A stretch of DNA of 5,731 nt from an uncultured Alphaproteobacteria bacterium (GTDB lineage Bacteria > Pseudomonadota > Alphaproteobacteria > Caulobacterales > Aquidulcibacteraceae), in NCBI GenBank assembly GCA_937967725.1, contig CALBSY010000191.1, positions 1 to 5,731 on the forward strand, written 5' to 3'. The notes beneath the pieces were generated by a model that searched no databases, was not told where the DNA came from, and saw only the letters and a program-made list of their open reading frames with translations. Shown piece by piece: positions 1-5,495 of this stretch. Position numbers and translations under genes: made by a program. The first letter of the stretch is position 1. Every line of letters starts with the position of its first letter.

Positions 1-19
1 CAGCCGCGCCAAGCGCGGC
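1..19 (-). terminator. Hairpin directly after dnaB, probable terminator (cut by window edge)
   Basis: A perfect 7-bp inverted repeat, GCCGCGC (3-9) and GCGCGGC (13-19), with a 3-nt loop, starts immediately after the dnaB TAG stop when read on the minus strand. The position and GC-rich stem suit an intrinsic terminator. The T-tract that would confirm it would lie beyond base 1 and cannot be seen. It could instead be a 3'-end-protecting hairpin without terminator activity. Confidence 0.5.
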
Positions 20-1495
20 CTAGGAGCGGGCTGAGAGATTGCCGAATCTGGTGTAGCGGCTGTCAAAGAAGAGCTTCACTTTCCCGATCGGACCATGGCG
101 CTGTTTGCCGATGATGACTTCGGCCTGGTTACGCACTTCGTCCAATTGCCGCATCCACGCGATGTGTTCGTCGCTGCCTTCGCGCGGTTCGGCCCGCTCT
201 AGATAGTAGCTTTCGCGGTACACGAACAAGACTACATCGGCATCCTGTTCGATCGAGCCGGATTCACGCAAATCCGAGAGCTGCGGGCGCTTGTCGTCCC
301 GTGTTTCGACCTGGCGCGAAAGCTGCGACAGGGCGATGACAGGCACTTTGAGGTCCTTGGCCAACGCCTTGAGGCCCTGCGTGATCTCACTCACTTCCTG
401 CACCCGTCCATCGCTCTTTCGCGACGAAGAGGTCACCAGCTGCAGATAGTCGACGACGATGCAGTCGAGCCCGACCGTGCGTTGCAAGCGGCGTGCGCGC
501 GCTTGCAACTGAGCGATGCCGATGGCGCCGGTTTCATCGATGTGCAGCGGCAATTGCTGCAGATTGACCGCTTCGTCGGCAAGGCGCTCGTATTCTTGCT
601 TGGAAATCTTACCGCGCCGGATGCGGTCGCTCTCGATGCCGGCTGCGTCGGACAATAGGCGTGTCGCCAGCTGTTCGGCCGACATTTCCAGCGAGAAGAA
701 CGCCACTACGCCGCCTTTGTGCGGATCGTCGTCCGCGGCGCCGTCGCGCACGTGCTTCAAGCGCGTGCGCGCAATGTTGAAGGCGATGTTGGTGGCGAGC
801 GCGGTTTTGCCCATCGACGGGCGCCCGGCCAGAATGATGAGGTCGGACTTGTGCAGGCCGCCCAGCATGCGGTCGAGATCGTCAAAATGGGTGGCGAGGC
901 CGGAGACGTCGGACTTGCTCTCATACGCCGCCGCGGCCATTTCGATCGACGTCGTCAGTGCGCGCGAGAAGGGCGAGAAGCCGGAATTGGCCGTGCCGCT
1001 TTCGGCCAGCGAGAACAGCGTGCGCTCAGCTTCTTCGATGATGTCCTTGGCGTCGTGATCTTCGGGCGGATTTTCCGCCAGATCGGAAATGACGTTGCCG
1101 ACACGGATGAGTTCACGCCGCAGAGCCAGATCGTAGATCAGTTCGGCATAGGATTGCGCTTGCGCCGAGAGCGGGGCGGCCGCCTCCATCAGTTTGACGA
1201 GATAGACCGCGCCGCCGATTTCCTTGATGCCGCCGTCGCGCGCGAACCGCTCCTTCAGCGTGACGCCGTCCGCCAGTTCGCCGGCGGAGATCAGTTCGGC
1301 GCACGCTGCGAAAATGCGTCCATGCACCGGATCGAAGAAGTGCTTGTCTTGGAGAAGTGCGGTGATGCGGTTGTAGGTCTCGTTGTCAAACAGGATGGCG
1401 CCCAACAACGCCTGCTCAGCTTCGAGATTGTGCGGCGCCACGCGCGGCGGCGCGGTGGGCGGCACGGCCAAGGGCAGAGTGGTTTGGTTCGACAT
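20..1495 (-). CDS. dnaB: Replicative DNA helicase DnaB
   Basis: This is the hexameric ring helicase that unwinds DNA at the replication fork, moving 5'-3' with ATP and contacting primase. The 491-residue product is full length. The N-terminal helical domain covers about residues 20-165 and opens with the typical PHNLEAEQALLGAIL segment. A linker leads to the RecA-like ATPase from about 195. Visible motifs are Walker A GRPSMGKT (224-231), SLEM (268-271), Walker B IVVDYLQL with Asp349, the QLSRQVE to EQDAD block (391-420), and KQRHG (464-468) containing the likely arginine finger Arg466. Segments around 244-262 and 432-456 look like loops seen in alphaproteobacterial DnaB. I chose the ATG at 1495 because it leaves a normal short tail before the conserved domain. 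No Shine-Dalgarno sequence precedes it. It follows rplI on the same strand, an arrangement also known from Bacillus (rplI-dnaC), but a terminator lies between. Identity is secure; the exact start is less so. Confidence 0.97.
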   Translation of the reverse strand: MSNQTTLPLAVPPTAPPRVAPHNLEAEQALLGAILFDNETYNRITALLQDKHFFDPVHGRIFAACAELISAGELADGVTLKERFARDGGIKEIGGAVYLVKLMEAAAPLSAQAQSYAELIYDLALRRELIRVGNVISDLAENPPEDHDAKDIIEEAERTLFSLAESGTANSGFSPFSRALTTSIEMAAAAYESKSDVSGLATHFDDLDRMLGGLHKSDLIILAGRPSMGKTALATNIAFNIARTRLKHVRDGAADDDPHKGGVVAFFSLEMSAEQLATRLLSDAAGIESDRIRRGKISKQEYERLADEAVNLQQLPLHIDETGAIGIAQLQARARRLQRTVGLDCIVVDYLQLVTSSSRKSDGRVQEVSEITQGLKALAKDLKVPVIALSQLSRQVETRDDKRPQLSDLRESGSIEQDADVVLFVYRESYYLERAEPREGSDEHIAWMRQLDEVRNQAEVIIGKQRHGPIGKVKLFFDSRYTRFGNLSARS

Positions 1496-1621
1496 GGGCG
1501 GCGGACGATGACGCGATTCGCATCCGCAACGATTAACGCGTGCGGGCTATGCCTCTGATATCCCGAGTCGTGGGCCGGATTTCGGTGTTGACGCGGAACA
1601 AGGCTTGCGCCCGATTCTGCA

Positions 1622-1667
1622 CCGAAACGAAACGGCCCGCGTGCTTCCACGCGGGCCGTTCGTTTGC
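1622..1667 (-). terminator. Intrinsic terminator after rplI
   Basis: The arms AACGGCCCGCGTG (1631-1643) and CACGCGGGCCGTT (1648-1660) form a perfect 13-bp stem with a 4-nt loop. The stem can extend outward by AAACGA/TCGTTT if one A is bulged. On the minus strand it is followed by TTTCGTTTC, a T-rich but interrupted tail. It starts about 23 nt past the rplI stop, so it should end the rpsF-rpsR-rplI transcript and insulate dnaB. The near-perfect symmetry and the TTCGTTTG tail on the other side mean it could also work on the plus strand, although no plus-strand gene in this window reads into it. Confidence 0.85.
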
Positions 1668-1682
1668 GGTCTGCGCCGCGTT

Positions 1683-2264
1683 CTATTCGTCCTTAGGCGC
1701 CTGTTCGGCGACGAAGGCCGCCGCCGCCAATTCCTTGGCTTGCGCTTCCGCTTCAGCGCGCTCGGCTTCGACCGCCGAGGCGATAACGTTCTCGCCGCGG
1801 GCTTGACGTTCCGCTTCGTCGGTGGAGCGGGCCACATTGACCTTCACGGTCGCATAGACTTCCGCGTGCAGACGCACGCGCACGTCATAAACGCCGATGG
1901 TCTTGATCGGTTTGTCGAGCACAACCGAGCCGCGTTCGACTTTGGCGCCGGCCTTGGCGATTTCGTCGGCGATGTCGCGCGAGGAAACCGAGCCGTAGAG
2001 CTGGCCGCCTTCACCGGCCTGACGGATCAAGACGTAGGACTGACCATCGATCTTGCCGGAAGACTTCTCTGCAGCGGCTTTGGCTTCTGCGTTCTTGGCT
2101 TCGATCTCCGCGCGGCGGGCCTCGAACGCCTTCCGATTGGTCTCGGTGGCGCGCAACGCCTTTTTCTGCGGCAGCAGGAAGTTGCGCGCGAACCCGTCGC
2201 GCACCTTCACCTCATCGCCGATGCCGCCGAGATTTTCGACTCGTTCAAGCAGGATGACTTGCAT
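1683..2264 (-). CDS. rplI: Large subunit ribosomal protein L9
   Basis: L9 binds 23S rRNA near the base of the L1 stalk and helps maintain reading-frame fidelity. The 193-residue product has the rRNA-binding N domain (about 1-45: [20 protein letters not shown], then [13 protein letters not shown]). A long charged connecting helix follows (about 40-75), then the C domain with its GQLYGSVS signature (87-94), ending near 148. Residues 150-193 form an extra Ala/Glu-rich, probably helical tail; E. coli L9 is only 149 residues. Such tails are common in alphaproteobacterial L9 as far as I recall. The start is fixed by a very strong Shine-Dalgarno, AAGGAGG, 7 nt upstream, overlapping the rpsR stop. 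It is the last gene of the ribosomal operon and is followed by a strong terminator. Confidence 0.97.
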   Translation of the reverse strand: MQVILLERVENLGGIGDEVKVRDGFARNFLLPQKKALRATETNRKAFEARRAEIEAKNAEAKAAAEKSSGKIDGQSYVLIRQAGEGGQLYGSVSSRDIADEIAKAGAKVERGSVVLDKPIKTIGVYDVRVRLHAEVYATVKVNVARSTDEAERQARGENVIASAVEAERAEAEAQAKELAAAAFVAEQAPKDE

Positions 2265-2279
2265 ATCTCATCCTCCTTA
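2265..2279 (-). promoter_or_regulatory. rplI ribosome binding site overlapping the rpsR stop
   Basis: Read on the minus strand, TAAGGAGGATGAGAT precedes the rplI ATG. The TAA is the stop codon of rpsR and its bases also belong to a near-perfect anti-16S match (AAGGAGG), 7 nt from the start codon. Ribosomes ending rpsR therefore finish on the rplI binding site, which favours translational coupling and matched S18 and L9 synthesis. Confidence 0.85.
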
Positions 2280-2546
2280 CTGGACCGCGAACGGCAGCAG
2301 CGCCAGTTCGCGCGCACGCTTGATGGCGCGAGCGAGTTCGCGTTGCTTCTTGGCTGAGACAGCAGTGATGCGCGCAGGCACGATCTTGCCTTTTTCGCTC
2401 ATGTAGCGCTGCAGCAGCTTCACGTCTTTGTAGTCGATCTTCGGTGCTGCATCGCCGGAGAACGGACACACCTTGCGGCGGCGGCCGAATGGCCGGCGCG
2501 CAGGAATGTTGGAGATGTTGAATTTCGGGGCGCCTTTGTTGGCCAT
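2277..2546 (-). CDS. rpsR: Small subunit ribosomal protein S18
   Basis: S18 forms a heterodimer with S6 and binds the central domain of 16S rRNA in the platform of the 30S subunit. The 89-residue product has a variable basic N-terminus, then [15 protein letters not shown] (17-31) with a single Cys27. The S18 signature from IDYKDV (37-42) through [18 protein letters not shown] (44-61) follows, then the basic [18 protein letters not shown] helix (62-79) and a hydrophobic end. Length is slightly above the E. coli 75 because of the N-terminal extension. It starts 3 nt after the rpsF stop, with GAGG inside the end of rpsF as the likely binding site, so it is probably translated together with its partner S6. 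Confidence 0.97.
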   Translation of the reverse strand: MANKGAPKFNISNIPARRPFGRRRKVCPFSGDAAPKIDYKDVKLLQRYMSEKGKIVPARITAVSAKKQRELARAIKRARELALLPFAVQ

Positions 2547-2549
2547 GAC

Positions 2550-2954
2550 CTAATCCTCGTCGCCGCTGTCGCTGCTGTCCGAACCGTCGTCGTCGCGGCC
2601 TTCGCGGCGCGCACGGCGGCGTTCCTCGCGGTCGCGGCGCGCTAGGATCGGGGACGGTTCTTCGTCCAGTTCTTCGACGCGGAAGGTTTTGAACCGCATT
2701 ACGTCTTCGTTGATCCGCAGACGCCGCTCGAGCTCGTGCACAGCCGTGGCTGGGCAGTCGAGGTTGAGCAGGGCGTAGTGACCCTTGCGGTTCTTACGGA
2801 TGCGGTAGGTTAGGTTGCGCAGGCCCCAGTACTCGGTCTTGCCGACGTGGCCGCCCAATTCCTTGATCGTGTTGGTGATCTCTTCGACCAGCGAGTCGAC
2901 CTGCTGGGGCGAGATCTCGGGACGTGCGATCAGCACGTGTTCGTAGTACGCCAT
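2550..2954 (-). CDS. rpsF: Small subunit ribosomal protein S6
   Basis: S6 pairs with S18 in the 30S platform. The 134-residue product begins [15 protein letters not shown] and shows the S6 ferredoxin-like core up to about residue 95. Recognisable blocks are [18 protein letters not shown] (37-54), [11 protein letters not shown] (58-68) and [16 protein letters not shown] (80-95). After the core comes a strongly charged, low-complexity tail: residues 106-120 are mostly Arg/Glu, and 121-134 are only Asp, Ser, Gly and Glu. The start has a purine-rich binding site, AGGAAGAGG, a few bases upstream. It is the first gene of rpsF-rpsR-rplI and is transcribed away from fabD. Its leader holds two hairpins that may serve autoregulation by S6-S18. 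Confidence 0.97.
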   Translation of the reverse strand: MAYYEHVLIARPEISPQQVDSLVEEITNTIKELGGHVGKTEYWGLRNLTYRIRKNRKGHYALLNLDCPATAVHELERRLRINEDVMRFKTFRVEELDEEPSPILARRDREERRRARREGRDDDGSDSSDSGDED

Positions 2955-2985
2955 CTTTTCCTCTTCCTTGGGCCTGCGGCGCTAG

Positions 2986-3004
2986 GGCGGTGGAAGCACC
3001 CGCC
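2986..3004 (-). promoter_or_regulatory. Hairpin in the rpsF leader, close to the start codon
   Basis: On the minus strand the leader reads GGCGGGTGCTTCCACCGCC. GGC and GGTG pair with CACC and GCC around a CTTC tetraloop, with one G bulged, giving a 7-bp stem. It lies 31 nt upstream of the rpsF ATG. rpsF leaders in several bacteria carry a structured site bound by the S6-S18 dimer. This hairpin is a candidate part of such a site, but I have not scored it against a covariance model and cannot place the published key bases with certainty. Confidence 0.4.
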
Positions 3005-3013
3005 AAAGCGATG

Positions 3014-3044
3014 GACCCCGGAGCGCAAGGATTGGCCCGGGGCC
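3014..3044 (-). promoter_or_regulatory. Longer hairpin in the rpsF leader
   Basis: On the minus strand GGCCCCGG (3044-3037) pairs with CCGGGGTC (3021-3014) over 8 bp, closing a 15-nt loop. One pair is a G-U wobble on this strand but an A-C mismatch on the plus strand. That suggests, weakly, that the structure serves the rpsF transcript and not a fabD transcript. Its position upstream of the smaller leader hairpin is consistent with a two-part regulatory leader. Confidence 0.4.
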
Positions 3045-3063
3045 GCAGACCGCGAAGGCGCGG

Positions 3064-3091
3064 AAAATACGCATTTCGGCCCCGGAAGCAA
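3064..3091 (-). promoter_or_regulatory. Weak sigma-70-type promoter candidate for rpsF
   Basis: On the minus strand TTGCTT (3091-3086) and TATTTT (3069-3064) are separated by 16 nt. This matches the -35 consensus at 3 of 6 and the -10 at 4 of 6 positions. It would start the rpsF transcript near 3057 and give a leader of roughly 100 nt holding both hairpins. It is the best candidate I can find by eye in this gap, but the match is modest. No comparable candidate is evident for fabD. Confidence 0.25.
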
Positions 3092-3110
3092 GGGCTGATG
3101 CCTTGCCGGG
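3081..3110. repeat. Inverted repeat between rpsF and fabD
   Basis: GCAAGG (3088-3093) and CCTTGC (3101-3106) form a perfect 6-bp stem with a 7-nt loop. Outer CCCG (3081-3084) and CGGG (3107-3110) extend it past a 3-nt bulge. It ends 28 nt before the fabD ATG and overlaps the -35 element of the rpsF promoter candidate. It could be an operator shared by the divergent genes or a hairpin in the fabD leader. Nothing in the sequence settles which. Confidence 0.35.
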
Positions 3111-3138
3111 CGCCGCTGGCGGGGATACCTCGCGGACC

Positions 3139-4080
3139 ATGACGATAGCCTTCATCTTTCCGGGCCAGGGCAGCCAAGCGCCGGGCATGGGCAAGAGCCT
3201 TTACGACGCCTTCGGCGCGGCGCGGGAGGTCTTCCAGGAAGTCGACGAAGCACTGGGCGAGAAGCTCTCGCGGCTCATCTTTGAGGGGCCGGGCGAGGAG
3301 CTGACGCTCACCGCCAACGCCCAGCCGGCGCTGATGGCGGTGAGTCTCGCCGCGATGCGCGCGCTGGAGCGCGAGTTTGGCGTGCCGGCGTCGAAGGCGG
3401 CGTACGTGGCGGGGCACTCGCTCGGCGAATATTCGGCGCTGGCCGCCGCCGGCGCGTTCAGCGTCAGCGACGCGGCGCGGCTGTTACGTACGCGCGGCAA
3501 CGCCATGCAGGCGGCCGTGCCCGTGGGCGAGGGCGCGATGGCGGCGCTGATCGGCAAAGTCGATGTGGCGCTGGCCGAAGAGATCGCCGCCAAAGGCGCC
3601 GAAGCGGGGGCGTGCGTCGTCGCCAACGACAACAACGTCGGCAACGTTGTCATCTCGGGCTCCAAGGCGGGCGTCGACGCCGCGCTGGCCTACGCAAAGG
3701 AGAAAAGCGCGCGCGCCATACCGCTCAATGTGTCGGCGCCGTTTCATTCGCCGCTGATGCAGCCTGCCGCCGATGCGATGGCTGCAGCGCTGGCGAAAGC
3801 CGAGATCGCGCCGTTTTCGCCGCCGCTGGTGGCCAATGTAACCGCGCATCCGGTGAGCGAACCCGCTACAGTGCGTAATCTTCTGATCGAGCAAGTGACG
3901 GGGCGCGTGCGCTGGCGCGAGAGCATCGAGTGGATGAGCCACGGCGGCGGCGTCACGCGCTTCGTAGAAGTGGGCGCCGGCAAGCAGCTCACCGGCATGG
4001 TCAAGCGCAACGCGCCGGATGCAGAGGCCATCGCGTTGAACGAGCCAGCAGACCTCGAAGCCTTCGCTAAGAGCGTGTGA
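3139..4080 (+). CDS. fabD: Malonyl-CoA:ACP transacylase FabD
   Basis: FabD moves the malonyl group from malonyl-CoA to the phosphopantetheine of acyl carrier protein, supplying the extender unit of type II fatty acid synthesis in the cytosol. From the ATG at 3139 the product is 313 residues, close to the usual 305-315, and begins in the typical way, MTIAFIFPGQGSQ. Catalytic features are Gln13 in GQGSQ (oxyanion side), the nucleophile Ser94 in GHSLGE (92-97), Arg119 in RTRGNAMQ (carboxylate binding), His203 in APFHSPLM, and Gln252. A TTG at 3103 would add 12 residues that do not resemble FabD, so I prefer the ATG. The binding site is weak: GGGGA lies about 10 bases upstream. It is the first gene of a fab cluster that includes fabG and acpP, and its stop overlaps the next start. 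Confidence 0.96.
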   Translation: MTIAFIFPGQGSQAPGMGKSLYDAFGAAREVFQEVDEALGEKLSRLIFEGPGEELTLTANAQPALMAVSLAAMRALEREFGVPASKAAYVAGHSLGEYSALAAAGAFSVSDAARLLRTRGNAMQAAVPVGEGAMAALIGKVDVALAEEIAAKGAEAGACVVANDNNVGNVVISGSKAGVDAALAYAKEKSARAIPLNVSAPFHSPLMQPAADAMAAALAKAEIAPFSPPLVANVTAHPVSEPATVRNLLIEQVTGRVRWRESIEWMSHGGGVTRFVEVGAGKQLTGMVKRNAPDAEAIALNEPADLEAFAKSV

Positions 4081-4595
4081 TGCGCCAGGCAGCGCTGCTG
4101 CGCGGGGTTAATCTGGGTAAGCGCAAAGTGATCATGTCGGAGCTCCGCGCGCTGTGCGAGGGCGCGGGTTATTCCGGTGTGCAGACGTTGCTCGCGAGCG
4201 GAAACCTGGTGCTCGATGCGAGAGCAAAGGGCGCAAAGCTCGAAAGCGCGCTAGAGGCGCTGATCCAGCAAGGTTTGGGGCTTAAGACAGATGTGTTCGT
4301 GCGCACCAGCGCGCAACTGGACGCTGTCATCGCGGCCAATCCGTTCAAGTCGTTCGCCAGGACGCAGCCGAGTTTTCTGATTGTCGCGTTCATGCGCGGC
4401 AGCGCCAGCAGAGCTGAATTGGAGGCCATCCAGAAGACCGCGCTGCTCGGCGAAGAAGCCAAGCAGGGCAAGAATTGTCTCTACATCAGATTTCCCGTGG
4501 GCCAGGGGCCGTCAAAGCTGAAACTCCCTAGCCTCGCGCCCGCGCGCCAGTGGACTACGGTGACGCAACTTGCCGCGATGGCGCGCAGGGAATAA
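4080..4595 (+). CDS. DUF1697 family protein
   Basis: This 171-residue soluble protein matches what I know of the DUF1697 family (Pfam PF08002), whose biochemical role is not established. Visible family blocks are the opening AALLRGVNLGKRKVIMSELR (4-23), then LLASGNLVLDA (37-47), a middle segment DVFVRT (71-76) followed by AANPFKSF (85-92), and the end LYIRFPVGQGPSKLK (134-148) with ARQWTTVTQLAAMA (155-168), where relatives usually have an N-W-x-T-V motif. No signal peptide or membrane segment is apparent. The ATG at 4080 shares its A with the fabD TGA stop (TGATG), implying translational coupling; a GTG at 4077 is also in frame. fabG follows after 27 bp. The position suggests co-expression with fatty acid synthesis genes. 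Whether it acts in that pathway or is a passenger cannot be told from the sequence. Confidence 0.88.
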   Translation: MRQAALLRGVNLGKRKVIMSELRALCEGAGYSGVQTLLASGNLVLDARAKGAKLESALEALIQQGLGLKTDVFVRTSAQLDAVIAANPFKSFARTQPSFLIVAFMRGSASRAELEAIQKTALLGEEAKQGKNCLYIRFPVGQGPSKLKLPSLAPARQWTTVTQLAAMARRE

Positions 4596-4608
4596 GTCGG
4601 CGCCAACG

Positions 4609-4622
4609 AAGAGGGTGATCAA
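4609..4622 (+). promoter_or_regulatory. fabG ribosome binding site
   Basis: AAGAGGGTGATCAA precedes the fabG ATG, with GAGG at 4611-4614 ending 8 nt before the start codon. It supports the start at 4623 and is clearly stronger than the sites before fabD or dnaB, so fabG can be initiated independently within the shared transcript. Confidence 0.7.
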
Positions 4623-5363
4623 ATGTTCGATCTCAAGGGCAAGACCGCGTTGGTGACAGGCGCTTCCGGCGGCATTGGCGGCGCAATTGCGAGGGCTCTT
4701 GCGGCACAGGGCGCGCGCGTGGCGCTGTCCGGCACGCGGGTGGAGGCGCTGGAGACGCTCAAGTCCGAAATTGGTGGCGACCATCCGATTACGCCGTGCA
4801 ATCTGTCGGATGCTGCGGCCGTAGATGCGCTGGTTGGCCAGGCCGAAGAAGCCCTGGGCGGCCGGCTCGACATCCTCGTGGCCAACGCCGGCATCACCAA
4901 GGACGGTCTCATGCTGCGTATGAAGGACGAGGATTGGGCGACGGTGCTGAAGGTCAATCTGGAGGGCTATTTCCGGCTCTCGCGCGCGGCGCTGCGCAAC
5001 ATGATGAAGAACCGCTGGGGCCGCATCATCGGCATCACCTCGGTAGTGGGCGTCACCGGAAACCCCGGACAGGCGAATTACGCAGCGTCCAAGGCCGGCA
5101 TGATCGGTTTCACCAAGGCGCTCGCGGCGGAGGTCGCCAGCCGCAACGTCACCGCGAACTGCATCGCGCCGGGCTTCATCGCTTCGCCGATGACCGACGT
5201 GCTGAACGAAGCGCAAAAAACCGCGCTATTAGGCAAGATTCCGGCGGGCCGGCTCGGCGAGGGGTCTGATGTTGCAGCGGCGGCGGTCTACCTCGCCAGC
5301 GACGAGGCCGCGTACATGACCGGCCAAACCCTGCACGTAAACGGCGGCATGGCGATGATCTGA
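4623..5363 (+). CDS. fabG: 3-oxoacyl-[ACP] reductase FabG
   Basis: FabG reduces 3-oxoacyl-ACP to 3-hydroxyacyl-ACP with NADPH, the first reduction of each fatty acid elongation round. The 246-residue product is a classical short-chain dehydrogenase of standard FabG length. It shows the dinucleotide-binding TGASGGIG (12-19), NAGITKD (88-94), and a full catalytic set of Asn112, Ser140, Tyr153 and Lys157 in the YAASK motif. The stretch VVGVTGNPGQANYAASKAG (141-159) and the ending VNGGMAMI are typical of true FabG and argue against a general alcohol-type dehydrogenase. A good binding site (GAGG, 8 nt spacing) fixes the start. It lies between the DUF1697 gene and acpP, whose product carries its substrate. 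A hairpin follows its stop by 8 nt. Confidence 0.96.
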   Translation: MFDLKGKTALVTGASGGIGGAIARALAAQGARVALSGTRVEALETLKSEIGGDHPITPCNLSDAAAVDALVGQAEEALGGRLDILVANAGITKDGLMLRMKDEDWATVLKVNLEGYFRLSRAALRNMMKNRWGRIIGITSVVGVTGNPGQANYAASKAGMIGFTKALAAEVASRNVTANCIAPGFIASPMTDVLNEAQKTALLGKIPAGRLGEGSDVAAAAVYLASDEAAYMTGQTLHVNGGMAMI

Positions 5364-5371
5364 GCCGCTGC

Positions 5372-5422
5372 GAGGCGCTCTCAAGGCGCCTCCAGAAGCG
5401 AAAAAGGCTTGCGCCGAGGCGC
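5372..5422 (+). other. Alternative hairpins in the fabG-acpP gap
   Basis: GAGGCGC occurs at 5372-5378 and again at 5416-5422, and its exact complement GCGCCTC lies between them at 5386-5392. The complement can pair with the first copy (7 bp, 7-nt loop) or the second (7 bp, 23-nt loop), not both. The second copy also forms its own small palindrome, TGCGCC-GA-GGCGCA (5410-5423). No T-run follows, so this is not a classical terminator. It could be a processing or stability element that sets a higher level of acpP mRNA, or an attenuator. Function is inferred from layout only. Confidence 0.45.
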
Positions 5423-5449
5423 ACCTGTGGTCAAAAGGCCGCTCACAAG

Positions 5450-5463
5450 CGCCCTCGGGGGCG
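5450..5463 (+). other. Small hairpin upstream of acpP
   Basis: CGCCC (5450-5454) and GGGCG (5459-5463) pair around a TCGG loop, 32 nt before the acpP start. No T-tract follows. It may shape the acpP 5' end, for example as a stabilising structure after processing, but a short GC-rich stem like this can arise by chance. Confidence 0.3.
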
Positions 5464-5495
5464 GCGAAGCATATTTCTGAACTGGCGAGGCATGA

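Noticed and set aside
719..1558. Long plus-strand open frame (279 codons), and another at 516-1058, opposite dnaB
   Set aside because: They are antisense to a full-length, clearly conserved dnaB, have Arg/Gly-rich compositions without recognisable motifs, and are explained by few stop codons in GC-rich DNA.
1605..2357. Plus-strand open frame of 250 codons opposite rplI
   Set aside because: It runs through the rplI terminator stem and antisense to rplI and rpsR; the composition is that of a shadow frame.
3103..3138. Upstream TTG start adding 12 residues to FabD
   Set aside because: The added residues do not resemble FabD, while the ATG at 3139 gives the canonical N-terminus directly.
4512..5216. 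Minus-strand open frame of 234 codons opposite fabG and the end of the DUF1697 gene
   Set aside because: It has His/Arg-rich low-quality composition, no domain, and is fully covered by well-supported genes on the other strand.
5364..5400. Rho-independent terminator after fabG
   Set aside because: The 7-bp hairpin is followed by CAGAAGCGAAAAAGG on the sense strand, with no T-tract, so I list it only as a structural element.
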